9,706 nucleotides of DNA from a bacterium. GTDB lineage: Bacteria > Patescibacteria > Paceibacteria > UBA9973. The stretch lies in assembly GCA_021813235.1 (NCBI GenBank), contig JAKALG010000024.1, forward strand, positions 1-9,706, read 5' to 3'. Positions 1 through 7,113 of this stretch are shown in pieces (within the stretch, counting starts at the first letter, position 1; every line of letters begins with the position of its first letter). The notes below the pieces were generated by a model, which had not been told where the DNA came from, did not search any database, and saw nothing but the letters and a program-made list of their open reading frames with translations. The position numbers and the translations under genes are program-made.

Positions 1-9
1 TTATCCACA
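1..9 (+). promoter_or_regulatory. DnaA-box-like 9-mer
   Basis: The first nine bases, TTATCCACA, are a perfect match to the classical bacterial DnaA box. It lies just upstream of the first promoter-like -10 element, so it could be a DnaA-responsive operator or the edge of an origin cluster. Only a single copy is seen and the upstream side is cut off by the window edge, so a chance match is quite possible. Confidence 0.3.
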
Positions 10-31
10 AGACGAAAGAGATAAAATAGTG

Positions 32-44
32 TATAATATATCTA
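32..44 (+). promoter_or_regulatory. -10 element of a possible leaderless promoter
   Basis: A perfect TATAAT lies at 32-37, leaving seven bases before the ATG at 45. The usual -10 to start distance would place the first transcribed base on or next to the A of the start codon. The -35 region (about 9-14, AAGACG) is a poor match to TTGACA. There is no Shine-Dalgarno sequence, which fits initiation on a leaderless mRNA. The -10 match is seen directly; leaderless use is inference. Confidence 0.45.
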
Positions 45-377
45 ATGACAAAAAAGGCAACTCCAAAAAAATCAAAGAAAGTAATAAAGGGAAAGCTCCC
101 AGAAAAGTTTCTTTATTTAGAGCATGGAGATCGAAACACGCTCTCAGAAGATATAAAAAACACCATTCTAGATTACTTTGTTTGGCACAAGTTAGAGAAC
201 GGTACGGTGATGTTGCGCTTTGTACCTTCGCCAATGTTTATCGGTATCAGTATCCCAATTGATGTAAAAAATCGAAAGGTAGTGCAGATAAATATGGCAA
301 GCGCACTAATGAATGAATTAGTGAGAAAGGTATGCGAAAACGACGAACTAAAAGCAAAAAAATTAAAAAACAAATAA
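45..377 (+). CDS. Hypothetical phage protein, lysine-rich N-terminus
   Basis: A 110-residue protein of unrecognised family. Residues 1-18 are rich in lysine and contain a KKSKK run, resembling a disordered nucleic-acid-binding tail. The middle (about 38-85) looks like a small folded domain with alternating hydrophobic segments (TVMLRFVPSPMFIGISIPI), and the end is a charged lysine-rich helix. There is no signal peptide or membrane segment. I chose this frame because it continues to 377 and leaves four bases before the next ORF, whereas a competing frame from 29 stops at 262 and has no such fit. It is the first gene of the co-directional run and sits seven bases after a TATAAT. No function can be assigned. 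Confidence 0.7.
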   Translation: MTKKATPKKSKKVIKGKLPEKFLYLEHGDRNTLSEDIKNTILDYFVWHKLENGTVMLRFVPSPMFIGISIPIDVKNRKVVQINMASALMNELVRKVCENDELKAKKLKNK

Positions 378-381
378 AATT

Positions 382-678
382 ATGGAAGAACCAAAGAAAA
401 TCGAGAACAAGACAGAAAAAGAAATAAAACTCGAATACTATCAGGAGCAATTGCAAAGAGTATTTTTGAGTATCGCCCACGCAGAATTTAATATCGCGAC
501 ACTTTCTGCACTCCCACCAGAAAAGACAGTTACCAATGAGAAGAAAGATCCGTTTGGTCAGGTGATTGGTACGGTAGTAAAAACGGTGAAGGAAATTCTT
601 GTAACCGCAGAAGAAGATTTGAAAGACTCTCTCACCACAAAAAAGGTTATTGAGAAACTGATCAAGGAACTCAAGTAA
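382..678 (+). CDS. Hypothetical charged helical protein
   Basis: A 98-residue, mostly alpha-helical, highly charged protein of unknown family. Residues 1-35 (EEPKKIENKTEKEIKLEYYQ onward) look like an amphipathic or coiled-coil helix. A proline-containing break (LPPEK) follows at about 44-48, then a second long helix at about 60-98 ending in lysines. There are no cysteine motifs, signal peptide or membrane segment. It begins four bases after the preceding stop and ends one base before the next ATG, so it is probably co-transcribed and perhaps translationally coupled. No Shine-Dalgarno sequence precedes the ATG. A structural or DNA-binding accessory role would be a guess. Confidence 0.7.
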   Translation: MEEPKKIENKTEKEIKLEYYQEQLQRVFLSIAHAEFNIATLSALPPEKTVTNEKKDPFGQVIGTVVKTVKEILVTAEEDLKDSLTTKKVIEKLIKELK

Positions 679-679
679 T

Positions 680-832
680 ATGCGCTGCGGTGAAAAGAAG
701 TCGTATTCTAAAAAAGATGCCATTACCGCAATGAATTACCGAGAACGAATGGGAGAAAAGAAATTGCGAATATATCACTGTGATTATTGCAATAAGTGGC
801 ACTTAACACATAAGGAATTTATAAAACGATGA
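680..832 (+). CDS. Small CxxCxxWH zinc-ribbon-like protein
   Basis: A 50-residue ORF. The protein has Cys3 near the N-terminus, a basic helix with KKDAITAMNY (11-20), then IYHCDYCNKWHLTHK (31-45). Cys34, Cys37 and His41, perhaps with Cys3, could form one zinc site. This layout, an N-terminal RCG, a basic helix and a C-terminal CxxCxxWHLT, recurs in small phage and bacterial proteins of unknown role, as I recall the family. The ORF starts one base after the preceding TAA, and its TGA overlaps the next ATG (ATGA at 829-832), which strongly supports it as a real, coupled gene. It is probably nucleic-acid binding, by inference only. Confidence 0.75.
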   Translation: MRCGEKKSYSKKDAITAMNYRERMGEKKLRIYHCDYCNKWHLTHKEFIKR

Positions 833-1083
833 CAACACTAATAATAATTTTAATAATCTTGTTTGTTATCACTTGGATTGTGATTAAATCGAATAAGTCC
901 GAAAAAGTAGACGTTGGCGATGGGATACCAAGTTGTATGATACAGGCATACAATCGTGCGTATGAAGACGTTATTCGTGCTGGTAGAGCAGATGCTATGA
1001 AGGGATTATCCATGGATCCACAACATATCCGCTTTGAATTCGAGAGAAAGGACGGAAACGTGTACATATATCGGGAGAGATAG
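829..1083 (+). CDS. Small single-pass membrane protein
   Basis: An 84-residue protein with a strong N-terminal hydrophobic segment at residues 3-19 (LIIILIILFVITWIVI) followed by KSNKSEK. By the positive-inside rule this suggests an N-terminal anchor with a cytoplasmic C-terminal part. The soluble part (about 30-84) contains a helix (CMIQAYNRAYEDVIRAGRAD) and a short beta-like end (RFEFERKDGNVYIYRE). The start overlaps the upstream stop as ATGA. It ends with TAG just before a promoter-like gap. There is no lipobox or signal-peptidase site. It could be an inner-membrane accessory such as an exclusion or lysis modulator, but nothing in the sequence establishes that. Confidence 0.75.
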   Translation: MTTLIIILIILFVITWIVIKSNKSEKVDVGDGIPSCMIQAYNRAYEDVIRAGRADAMKGLSMDPQHIRFEFERKDGNVYIYRER

Positions 1084-1088
1084 TATCT
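1078..1088. repeat. Small 11-base palindrome overlapping the stop
   Basis: AGATAGTATCT is an odd palindrome with five-base arms around a central G. It covers the TAG stop of the membrane-protein gene and touches the first T of the TTGACA -35 element. Its position would suit a small operator controlling the methyltransferase promoter. Arms this short arise easily by chance in AT-rich DNA. Confidence 0.25.
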
Positions 1089-1117
1089 TGACATAGTCGA
1101 TAAAGATTGAATAATAT
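1088..1117 (+). promoter_or_regulatory. Sigma-70-like promoter before the methyltransferase
   Basis: A perfect TTGACA at 1088-1093 is followed after 16 bases by AATAAT (1110-1115, five of six matches to TATAAT). The gap has no Shine-Dalgarno sequence. The -10 ends two bases before the ATG at 1118, so the predicted start of transcription falls on or just inside the codon. The true -10 may therefore be the weaker TTGAAT at 1107-1112, or the arrangement may be fortuitous. The gap also holds AAGATTGAATAAT (1103-1115), which recurs exactly at 7114-7126. Confidence 0.5.
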
Positions 1118-2455
1118 ATGAAATTATCTTTTATAAAACCATACGAGAAGAATGCTAAAAAACATCCAAAGAAACAGATTGAACAGGTAGCAAATTCAAT
1201 CAAAGAATTTGGATTTAACCAGCCAATAGTGGTGGATAAAAATAACGTGATAATCGTAGGCCACGGAAGATATGAGGCGGCAAAATTGTTAGGATTGAAA
1301 GATGTGCCAGTTATTAAAGTAGACCTAGATGAAGAGAAAGCAAAGGCATATCGCCTCGCAGACAATAAACTAAACGAGTCAGAGTGGGATATGGGACTCG
1401 CGATAGAGGAACTTAAGGAATTGAGTAAGGAAATGTTTGAACTCACTGGATTTGATAATGATTTGTTATTAGATACCGACCTAAAAGATGACGAAGTTCC
1501 AGAGATTCCAAAGGAACCAAAAAGCAAATTGGGAGATTTATACGAGTTGGGACAACATAGAGTGCTATGTGGAGATTCAACGCAAGAGGAGGCAGTTTTG
1601 AGGCTTTGTGGGGGTAATAGAGCACAGATGTGTTTTACTGATCCGCCATACAATGTGGACTACCAAGGAGGAGGAAGTTATGCCAATCACAAGTCAGGTC
1701 CGAAAGAGCGAGAAGGAATAAAAAACGACAAGATGAGTAAGGGATCATTCAAGCAATTCCTTATTCAAGCAATGAAACCTATCGTAAAGAACACAGACGG
1801 AGGAATCTATGTGTGTATGTCTTCGAGTGAACTAGACTCATTGAAAGACTCATTCGAACAAGCAGGAGGACATTGGCAATCGTTTATTATATGGGCAAAG
1901 AATAACTTTACATTAAGTCGCGCTGATTACCAGAATACCTACGAACCAATACTCTACGGATGGAGAGATGGAATAGTGAATCATTATTTCACAGAACGGA
2001 GAGATATAGCAAATGTATGGGAAGATTTGCGAGAAGTAAAAACTGAATATGATGGAAAAGAGACTACAATAACCTTTCAAGGATTTAAGGTAAAAATCGC
2101 AGGTAAAGTTGAAAAGGGAGAAGTGATTAAGAAGAAACAGCACACGGACATATGGAGATACGACAAACCTACGAGAAGTGCAGAACATCCGACAATGAAA
2201 CCTGTGTCATTGGTGACCGAAGCATTGACAAACTCCAGTAATAAAGGAGATATAGTATTGGACACATTCCTAGGAAGTGGAAGCACATTAATAGCGTGTG
2301 AGAAGAGTGGAAGGATTTGTTATGGTGTTGAATTAGATCCGAAGTATGCAGACGTTATAGTTCAGAGGTGGGTGGATTACACAGGAAATGAAAAAGTCGT
2401 GAAAAATGGAAAAGAAATAAAATGGCAAAGAACAAAGGAGGCAGACCAACGGTAA
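1118..2455 (+). CDS. ParB-domain DNA methyltransferase (beta-class N6-adenine/N4-cytosine type)
   Basis: A 445-residue SAM-dependent DNA methyltransferase that probably methylates the exocyclic amine of adenine (DPPY is more typical of N6-adenine than N4-cytosine enzymes). Residues 1-90 are a ParB/Srx-type domain with the signature GHGRYEAAKLLGL (48-60). The catalytic DPPY is at 175-178, and the SAM-binding motif DTFLGSGST is at 382-390. DPPY before FxGxG is the beta-class order. RSAEHPTMKP lies at 353-362. A segment of about 40 residues (about 302-341, rich in charge and beta-forming residues) sits between ANVWEDL and TDIWRYDKP and looks like an insertion. No restriction endonuclease is nearby, so it appears to be an orphan enzyme. 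Likely roles are protection of phage DNA or marking of packaging sites. The C-terminus overlaps the next gene by 34 bases. Confidence 0.93.
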   Translation: MKLSFIKPYEKNAKKHPKKQIEQVANSIKEFGFNQPIVVDKNNVIIVGHGRYEAAKLLGLKDVPVIKVDLDEEKAKAYRLADNKLNESEWDMGLAIEELKELSKEMFELTGFDNDLLLDTDLKDDEVPEIPKEPKSKLGDLYELGQHRVLCGDSTQEEAVLRLCGGNRAQMCFTDPPYNVDYQGGGSYANHKSGPKEREGIKNDKMSKGSFKQFLIQAMKPIVKNTDGGIYVCMSSSELDSLKDSFEQAGGHWQSFIIWAKNNFTLSRADYQNTYEPILYGWRDGIVNHYFTERRDIANVWEDLREVKTEYDGKETTITFQGFKVKIAGKVEKGEVIKKKQHTDIWRYDKPTRSAEHPTMKPVSLVTEALTNSSNKGDIVLDTFLGSGSTLIACEKSGRICYGVELDPKYADVIVQRWVDYTGNEKVVKNGKEIKWQRTKEADQR

Positions 2456-2817
2456 TGTCTGAGGACGTAATAAGAAAACTCGAAGAGGTTTTTGCTATTG
2501 GTGGTAGCGACGAGGAGGCTTGTTTTTATGCGAATATTTCAAAACCGTCATTATATGATTATCAAAAGAAGCACCCAGAGTTTACTGACCGAAAAGAGGC
2601 ACTTAAGGAAAAGCCAATATTAAAGGCAAGGCAAACAGTGGTGAAATCATTAGATGATCCGAATCAGGCATTTAGATATTTAGAAAAGAAGCGCAGAAAA
2701 GAATTTGGTAATTCACTTGATTTGACATCGGATAATAAATCATTAGCACCAACTGATGATCAGAAAAAATTAGTCGATGTTGCTATAAATATTTTATTAG
2801 ATGGGAAAAACAGTTAA
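2422..2817 (+). CDS. terS: Probable terminase small subunit
   Basis: A 131-residue protein. Its N-terminal KGGRPT (5-10) and the helical segment SDEEACFYANISKPSLYDYQ form a helix-turn-helix-like unit typical of phage small terminases, which bind the packaging site and present DNA to the large subunit. The middle contains PEFTDRKEALKEKPILKAR, and a charged helix with YLEKKRRKEF follows. Length and position directly before TerL agree. I chose the start at 2422 because it keeps the GRPT segment; a later ATG at 2455 overlaps the methyltransferase stop and would remove it. The gene overlaps its upstream neighbour by 34 bases and TerL by 17. The assignment rests on motif style and synteny rather than on invariant residues. 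Confidence 0.75.
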   Translation: MAKNKGGRPTVMSEDVIRKLEEVFAIGGSDEEACFYANISKPSLYDYQKKHPEFTDRKEALKEKPILKARQTVVKSLDDPNQAFRYLEKKRRKEFGNSLDLTSDNKSLAPTDDQKKLVDVAINILLDGKNS

Positions 2818-4504
2818 ACAAATCCTTGATGATGGGAATCCTGAGGAATTGTTTGCGTTATTTACATTTGGAGAAAATGAACCATTGGAAAAATTGATGG
2901 TTCGTTTTAATTTATGGGGAAGGTATTTTTATCCAAAGTTTTTTTCATCGGCAGACGCATCTTTTCATAAAGATATAGATAAATACAATTCACAAGCTTA
3001 TTTTGGAAGTATTGATTCGTTTGTGGATGCAGGGTTCCGTGGTTGTAGTAAAACAACGCGCACAAAACTATTTGTTGCGTATGTTATTGCGAATGATTTA
3101 TTTCATCGAAGGAAATATATAAAAGTGTTATCTCAAGACGGAGGCAATTCAAAACAGGTGGTGACTGATGTATATAATCTTCTTATCGAGCCACGCGTGA
3201 GAGCATTGTACCCAGAAGTCTTTATGAAGACTGAAGCAAAGCGTGAAGAAACAATGACTTCGTTCACCACAGCCACAGGAGTGAAGTTGCTTGCAGATAC
3301 TGTTGGAAGCCCACAACGAGGACAGATTCAAGATGAAGCGCGTCCAGACTTTATCATTTTTGATGACTTTGAAACGAGAATATCGTTGCGGTCCGCAGTC
3401 ACTACCAAAATGATTTGGGACAATATGGAAGAGGCAAAGAACGGACTCGCAAAAGGTGGTGCGTGTTTATATCTTTGTAATTATTTATCAGAGCGAGGAA
3501 ATGTTCATAAATTATTCCAAAAACAAGACAGCCGAAGAATTGTGGTGAATATTCCTATTTGGGACGAAAACAAAAATCCAACGTGGCCACAAAAATACAC
3601 AAGAGAAGATATTGAAGCAATCCAAAGTGGTGCTGATGATTTCGAGGGTGAATATCTCGGTCAGCCAGCAGCAGGAAAAGATGTGTTGTTTGATTGTGAA
3701 TCGTTGAATGCTCAGATAGCGATAAGTCCCATCAAGGAAATAGCAGGACAGCTGATATTCAAAAAATACGATGCAAGCCACGTTTATGCACTGGGAGGAG
3801 ATACGGCAGGGGGAGTCGGTTTGGACAGCTCTACGAGCGTTATAATCGATTTTTCGACCATTCCAGCGCAGGTTGTGGCTACCTTTGCAGACAATGAAAT
3901 CAAGCCAGAGGTGTTCGGTGATGAATTGGCACGGCAAGGTGAACGATTTGGAGAATGTCTCCTCGCGCCAGAGAATAATAAGTTTGATAGTGTGATCGGA
4001 CGATTGAAGCAAATATATCCAGTTAAAAAGATATTTATCACACAGCGAGATGAAACAAAGACAAGCAATCGTCAGAGTACACAATCGATGGAATATGGAT
4101 GGAATACTAATGTTCTTACAAAACCGAAGATGTTGTTTGCATTCGCGAAAGCAATTGAGGATGGATTGATAGCACTAAATGACAAGCGATTGATTCAGGA
4201 ATGTAAATCGTACACTCGAGACGATTTGATGGACAGAGAAGTGGATCCACGATTGACGACGAGACACTTTGATTTATTGATAGCTGCGTGTATTGCGTGG
4301 CAAATGAAAGATTATGCGAAACCGAATGAGGATAAAAACAAAGTATGGACGCCACCGATTGAAGAAACAAGAGAGTTTGAAGGACATTATATTCCCGGCG
4401 CTTCTCCAAAAGACGTGCAATTGCATTCAGTAGAGTTTGACATACAGCCACAGCGAGAAGAATGGCAGGAACCAGTCGCAGAAACAAGAGAATTTGAAGG
4501 ATGA
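2801..4504 (+). CDS. terL: Terminase large subunit (ATPase and nuclease)
   Basis: A 567-residue packaging motor that powers DNA translocation into the prohead and cuts the concatemer. The N-terminal ATPase has a Walker A variant GFRGCSKTT (78-86) and Walker B FIIFDD (184-189), with E191 as a likely catalytic glutamate. The C-terminal RNase H-fold nuclease shows GGDTAGGVGLDSS with D334, then APENNKF with E391, and RHFDLLIAA with D491. These are the expected three acidic metal ligands. The tail after about residue 510 is proline- and glutamate-rich and carries two copies of ETREFEG (522-528 and 561-567), the second forming the extreme C-terminus. Length is normal for TerL. The gene overlaps TerS by 17 bases, and its TGA overlaps the next ATG. 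Confidence 0.95.
   Translation: MGKTVKQILDDGNPEELFALFTFGENEPLEKLMVRFNLWGRYFYPKFFSSADASFHKDIDKYNSQAYFGSIDSFVDAGFRGCSKTTRTKLFVAYVIANDLFHRRKYIKVLSQDGGNSKQVVTDVYNLLIEPRVRALYPEVFMKTEAKREETMTSFTTATGVKLLADTVGSPQRGQIQDEARPDFIIFDDFETRISLRSAVTTKMIWDNMEEAKNGLAKGGACLYLCNYLSERGNVHKLFQKQDSRRIVVNIPIWDENKNPTWPQKYTREDIEAIQSGADDFEGEYLGQPAAGKDVLFDCESLNAQIAISPIKEIAGQLIFKKYDASHVYALGGDTAGGVGLDSSTSVIIDFSTIPAQVVATFADNEIKPEVFGDELARQGERFGECLLAPENNKFDSVIGRLKQIYPVKKIFITQRDETKTSNRQSTQSMEYGWNTNVLTKPKMLFAFAKAIEDGLIALNDKRLIQECKSYTRDDLMDREVDPRLTTRHFDLLIAACIAWQMKDYAKPNEDKNKVWTPPIEETREFEGHYIPGASPKDVQLHSVEFDIQPQREEWQEPVAETREFEG
4364..4384 (+). repeat. TerL C-terminal repeat, copy 1
   Basis: This 21-base stretch encodes ETREFEG (TerL 522-528). 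It differs from copy 2 at 4481-4501 at a single base, a synonymous G/A change in a glutamate codon. The protein-level repeat extends upstream as W-x2-P-[IV]-x-ETREFEG. Confidence 0.85.
4481..4501 (+). repeat. TerL C-terminal repeat, copy 2
   Basis: The second copy encodes ETREFEG at TerL residues 561-567, immediately before the stop. Its last base is also the A of the next gene's start codon. See copy 1 at 4364-4384. Confidence 0.85.
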
Positions 4505-4770
4505 ACATACGATGTGAACTATGTAGGGAAATGTATGATGTTGGACACGCCTACTCGAAACCAGAACGTGCAGGGTTGATCCTTGAGTATGCTCAGTGTC
4601 CCTATTGTGGACAGTGGAGAACAGAAAAGGGAGAATTGACACAATACGAACCACATTGTCTCGTGTGTGGCCTTCCAAAATCAGCAGTACAAAAGTATTT
4701 GCCGAATGTTCAGATGTGTGTGTCTTGTTTTACAAGGAGAGATTATTTATTAAAGAAGATTGGAGGTTAG
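4501..4770 (+). CDS. Four-CxxC zinc-ribbon protein
   Basis: An 89-residue protein with four evenly spread CxxC pairs: C5/C8, C33/C36, C53/C56 and C73/C76. This predicts two zinc-binding modules of rubredoxin or zinc-ribbon type. The context CPYCGQWR and CLVCGLPK are typical knuckle turns. There is no membrane segment. It starts on the TerL stop (ATGA overlap), so it is translationally coupled to TerL. Small zinc-ribbon or HNH-type proteins often neighbour terminases, but no HNH histidine/asparagine motif is present, so I do not call an endonuclease. It may help packaging-site handling, which is inference. It ends with TAG inside the repeated gap motif. Confidence 0.8.
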   Translation: MNIRCELCREMYDVGHAYSKPERAGLILEYAQCPYCGQWRTEKGELTQYEPHCLVCGLPKSAVQKYLPNVQMCVSCFTRRDYLLKKIGG

Positions 4771-4801
4771 AAGATTTGAATAGTTCGTTACACTGTAAGT
4801 A
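4764..4801 (+). promoter_or_regulatory. Repeated gap motif / possible leaderless promoter before portal
   Basis: The stretch begins AGGTTAGAAGATTTGAATA, whose TAG is the upstream stop, and continues to TTACA, three bases, then TAAG, ending two bases before the portal ATG. The same series appears at 7107-7143. Read as a sigma-70 promoter, TTAGAA (4767-4772) and TACACT (4790-4795) are four-of-six matches with a 17-base spacer. They put the start point at about 4802, the A of the portal ATG. GGAGG at 4762-4766 is too far upstream to act as a ribosome binding site for the portal gene. Confidence 0.5.
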
Positions 4802-6763
4802 ATGGCAATAAACCCTGCAGAAGAGCGAACAAGAGTCAATCAGCGACAGTTCGAATCTTGTGTGACATCAAAGCGACGCAGAGTAAGAAAAGTGGCGAAA
4901 TATCGCCAGCTTTATAATGTAAACCCAGAACGTCAATTGCGTGTTCGTTATGATGCACCACTTCCAATATTTTCAGGAATGGTTGACACATTGCTTGCAA
5001 GTTTGGATGATAATATTTCAATTAAGTTTGGAGAAACAGATCCAGCGGATTGGAGAGCAGCACAAAAAGCAACAGCAGGTATTCAGAAATTATCTGACTC
5101 ACAAATGCCCGGCGGACAATGGAACAAGATGTTTCGTGCAATGCGCAAGGAAGCAATATTTTCTGGCGTAGGAGTCGGAGAATATATTCCTTACAATCTC
5201 GATGGAAAGTTTCATTCTCAATTACTTATTATTCCGTTTGAACATCTTATCTTTCAAGCACGCGGAGGATTCAATATTGAAAATCACAACTATTTTGGTC
5301 GTGATAATGTTTGGCTAAATAAAGCAAGTTTGATTCGTGGAGTTAAGGGTGGATTATACGATAGGAAAGCAGTCGATGAGATCATCAACACAAAGTCAGA
5401 AGGATTCCAAACACGTGGGATGCTTGACTTTGATGAAGAGGCACGATTCAAACCACTGGGTATTGATGCAAATGACGACATAGTGGGAGAGCCAACATGG
5501 CGATTTATTGAAATTATTTCAGAATACGAGGGAAAGCGTTGGTACAATTTATTCGAATACAATCTCGGAAAGTCAATCCGTTTCTGTCCATTGAGTGAAA
5601 TCTCAAGTTCAGAATTATATCCTTATTTTGGATTTGCAACACATGAAGATAGTGAAAACTTTGCGAGCAAGAGTTATGCGGATGATCTTTATCCTCATGC
5701 AATTTCTATCAATGATTTATTCAACGAAGATGCAGAGAATCGACGATTAAAGAATTCGAATGCACGTGCCTATGATAAGGATATGTTCATCAATCCTCAA
5801 AAACTTTATGAGGCACAAATTGGACGAAGCAAATTAGTACCTGCAGATACGCAAAATGGAACACGAAGAATTTCAGAAGGTATCTATGAATTCAAGAGTC
5901 CCGATATAAGCGGAACAGTTGAATTGATTTCGTGGTTAAAGAACGAGGTAGGAAATAGTCTTGGAGTGAATGACTTATTGCAAGGTGCATCACAACCAAC
6001 AGATAAGAAAGTTGGCGTGACGTACGTTGAGCAAAATAATATTGGAAAGCGTCTTTCATTTTTCTCACAGCCAATTCAGGAGTCGTTGGTCCAGTTGGGA
6101 TATCGAGTATTTGGAGGGTTCGTTGATTATCTCAAAGAGCCAATGCCAATTAAATTGTTTGGAGAAGCGGGTTATCAGTGGGATTTACTTAAGAGAATAG
6201 ATTTACACTTCGAGCGTGACTTTGAAATTACTGTAGTATCTCAATCACAATCAAACAAGAAAAACGAACTTGCAAAAGCGAGCCGTGAAAAAGCGTTGGG
6301 ATTACTTGCAAACAGTCAGAATGTAAACGGACGCGTACGAGATGAATTCATTGCGCGGGATATCGGAGGATATTCTGACGCAGAAGTAGCAATGTTGCTT
6401 GACACTACCGCAGAAACTACCAAGGATAGTGTCTCAATCGCTTCTGAGGCGGTGCAAGACATAATGATGGGACGAGTACCAAAAACTAATTATCAGGCAG
6501 ATACTTACTTCTTGAATCGAATTATTGATTTCGTGGAAACTCATCTCGAAGACAAGAACGTAAAAAAGAATGTACAGAAATTCTTGGCGTATATCGACAA
6601 ACATAAACAAATTGTTATTGGAAATATGCGTAGAAAACAGCAAGAAAAGCAAATGCTCGCTGAAGCAGAACAGGAGAACACTGCGGAAAATACTGGATCA
6701 CCAAAGATTCCACAAATTACTCCACAGCAACCAATGAGGCCACAATTACAACCAGCACAATGA
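4802..6763 (+). CDS. Portal protein
   Basis: A 653-residue probable portal, the dodecameric ring at one capsid vertex through which TerL pumps DNA and to which the tail attaches. Evidence includes its length, its place between TerL and the scaffold/capsid genes, a basic N-terminus (SKRRRVRKVAKYRQLYN) and a mixed central domain with MFRAMRKEAIFSGVGVGEY. A long helix at about 404-435 beginning VGVTYVEQNNIGKRLSFF resembles the portal stem/crown helices. The C-terminus has a glutamine- and glutamate-rich helix (about 608-624) and then a proline/glutamine tail, as in many portals. No Shine-Dalgarno sequence precedes the ATG. The stop overlaps the next start as ATGA. The family is not certain from residues alone, but the synteny is strong. 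Confidence 0.88.
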   Translation: MAINPAEERTRVNQRQFESCVTSKRRRVRKVAKYRQLYNVNPERQLRVRYDAPLPIFSGMVDTLLASLDDNISIKFGETDPADWRAAQKATAGIQKLSDSQMPGGQWNKMFRAMRKEAIFSGVGVGEYIPYNLDGKFHSQLLIIPFEHLIFQARGGFNIENHNYFGRDNVWLNKASLIRGVKGGLYDRKAVDEIINTKSEGFQTRGMLDFDEEARFKPLGIDANDDIVGEPTWRFIEIISEYEGKRWYNLFEYNLGKSIRFCPLSEISSSELYPYFGFATHEDSENFASKSYADDLYPHAISINDLFNEDAENRRLKNSNARAYDKDMFINPQKLYEAQIGRSKLVPADTQNGTRRISEGIYEFKSPDISGTVELISWLKNEVGNSLGVNDLLQGASQPTDKKVGVTYVEQNNIGKRLSFFSQPIQESLVQLGYRVFGGFVDYLKEPMPIKLFGEAGYQWDLLKRIDLHFERDFEITVVSQSQSNKKNELAKASREKALGLLANSQNVNGRVRDEFIARDIGGYSDAEVAMLLDTTAETTKDSVSIASEAVQDIMMGRVPKTNYQADTYFLNRIIDFVETHLEDKNVKKNVQKFLAYIDKHKQIVIGNMRRKQQEKQMLAEAEQENTAENTGSPKIPQITPQQPMRPQLQPAQ

Positions 6764-7113
6764 ACGGAATAGAAACAAAAATCGAACAGGCATCACGCCT
6801 TGCAGATGATAACGAAGAGAACAATGCGATTATTCGTTCGTGGTCCGAACAAGCAGAGAGCATTCGAATAGCCGAAGAGTTTCTCCGATTCCCTGAGACA
6901 ATTCGATTGCGTGATATAGCATTGAGCGAAGTAAAGTCAATCAATCAGCGATTACTTACCGACAAGAAACTCACTGAACAAGAGCGTCTCGCATTGATGT
7001 ATGCACGCGATGTTCACAATGTATATCTCAATGTTCTCAATCGAGATCCAAAGAATGACACAAAAGCTCTTGAGACAGAAATTGATAATTCTATAAGGAA
7101 TGCAAGAGGTTAG
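6760..7113 (+). CDS. Hypothetical helical protein after portal
   Basis: A 117-residue acidic protein predicted to be almost entirely alpha-helical, with no cysteine, membrane or signal features. Blocks such as EQASRLADDNEENNAIIRSW and TEQERLALMYARDVHNVYLN suggest a helical bundle. The start overlaps the portal stop (ATGA), so its translation is probably tied to portal. Proteins at this position in other phages include head-morphogenesis or scaffold-accessory factors, but no recognisable motif (for example of a protease or Mu gpF-like protein) is seen. The function is unknown. It ends with TAG inside the repeated gap motif. Confidence 0.75.
   Translation: MNGIETKIEQASRLADDNEENNAIIRSWSEQAESIRIAEEFLRFPETIRLRDIALSEVKSINQRLLTDKKLTEQERLALMYARDVHNVYLNVLNRDPKNDTKALETEIDNSIRNARG

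Noticed and set aside
29..262. Alternative + strand ORF starting inside the first promoter region
   Set aside because: Its ATG overlaps the -10 region, it stops in the middle of the longer 45-377 frame, and it has poor protein character.
247..723. Minus-strand 158-residue ORF rich in Phe, Leu and Cys
   Set aside because: It is opposite three well-packed + strand genes. The composition is that of antisense A-rich codons, and no minus-strand promoter is seen.
2455..2817. Later start for the terminase small subunit at the TAATG junction
   Set aside because: It would remove the GRPT segment typical of small terminases. The 2422 start is preferred, though the junction could allow a shorter isoform.
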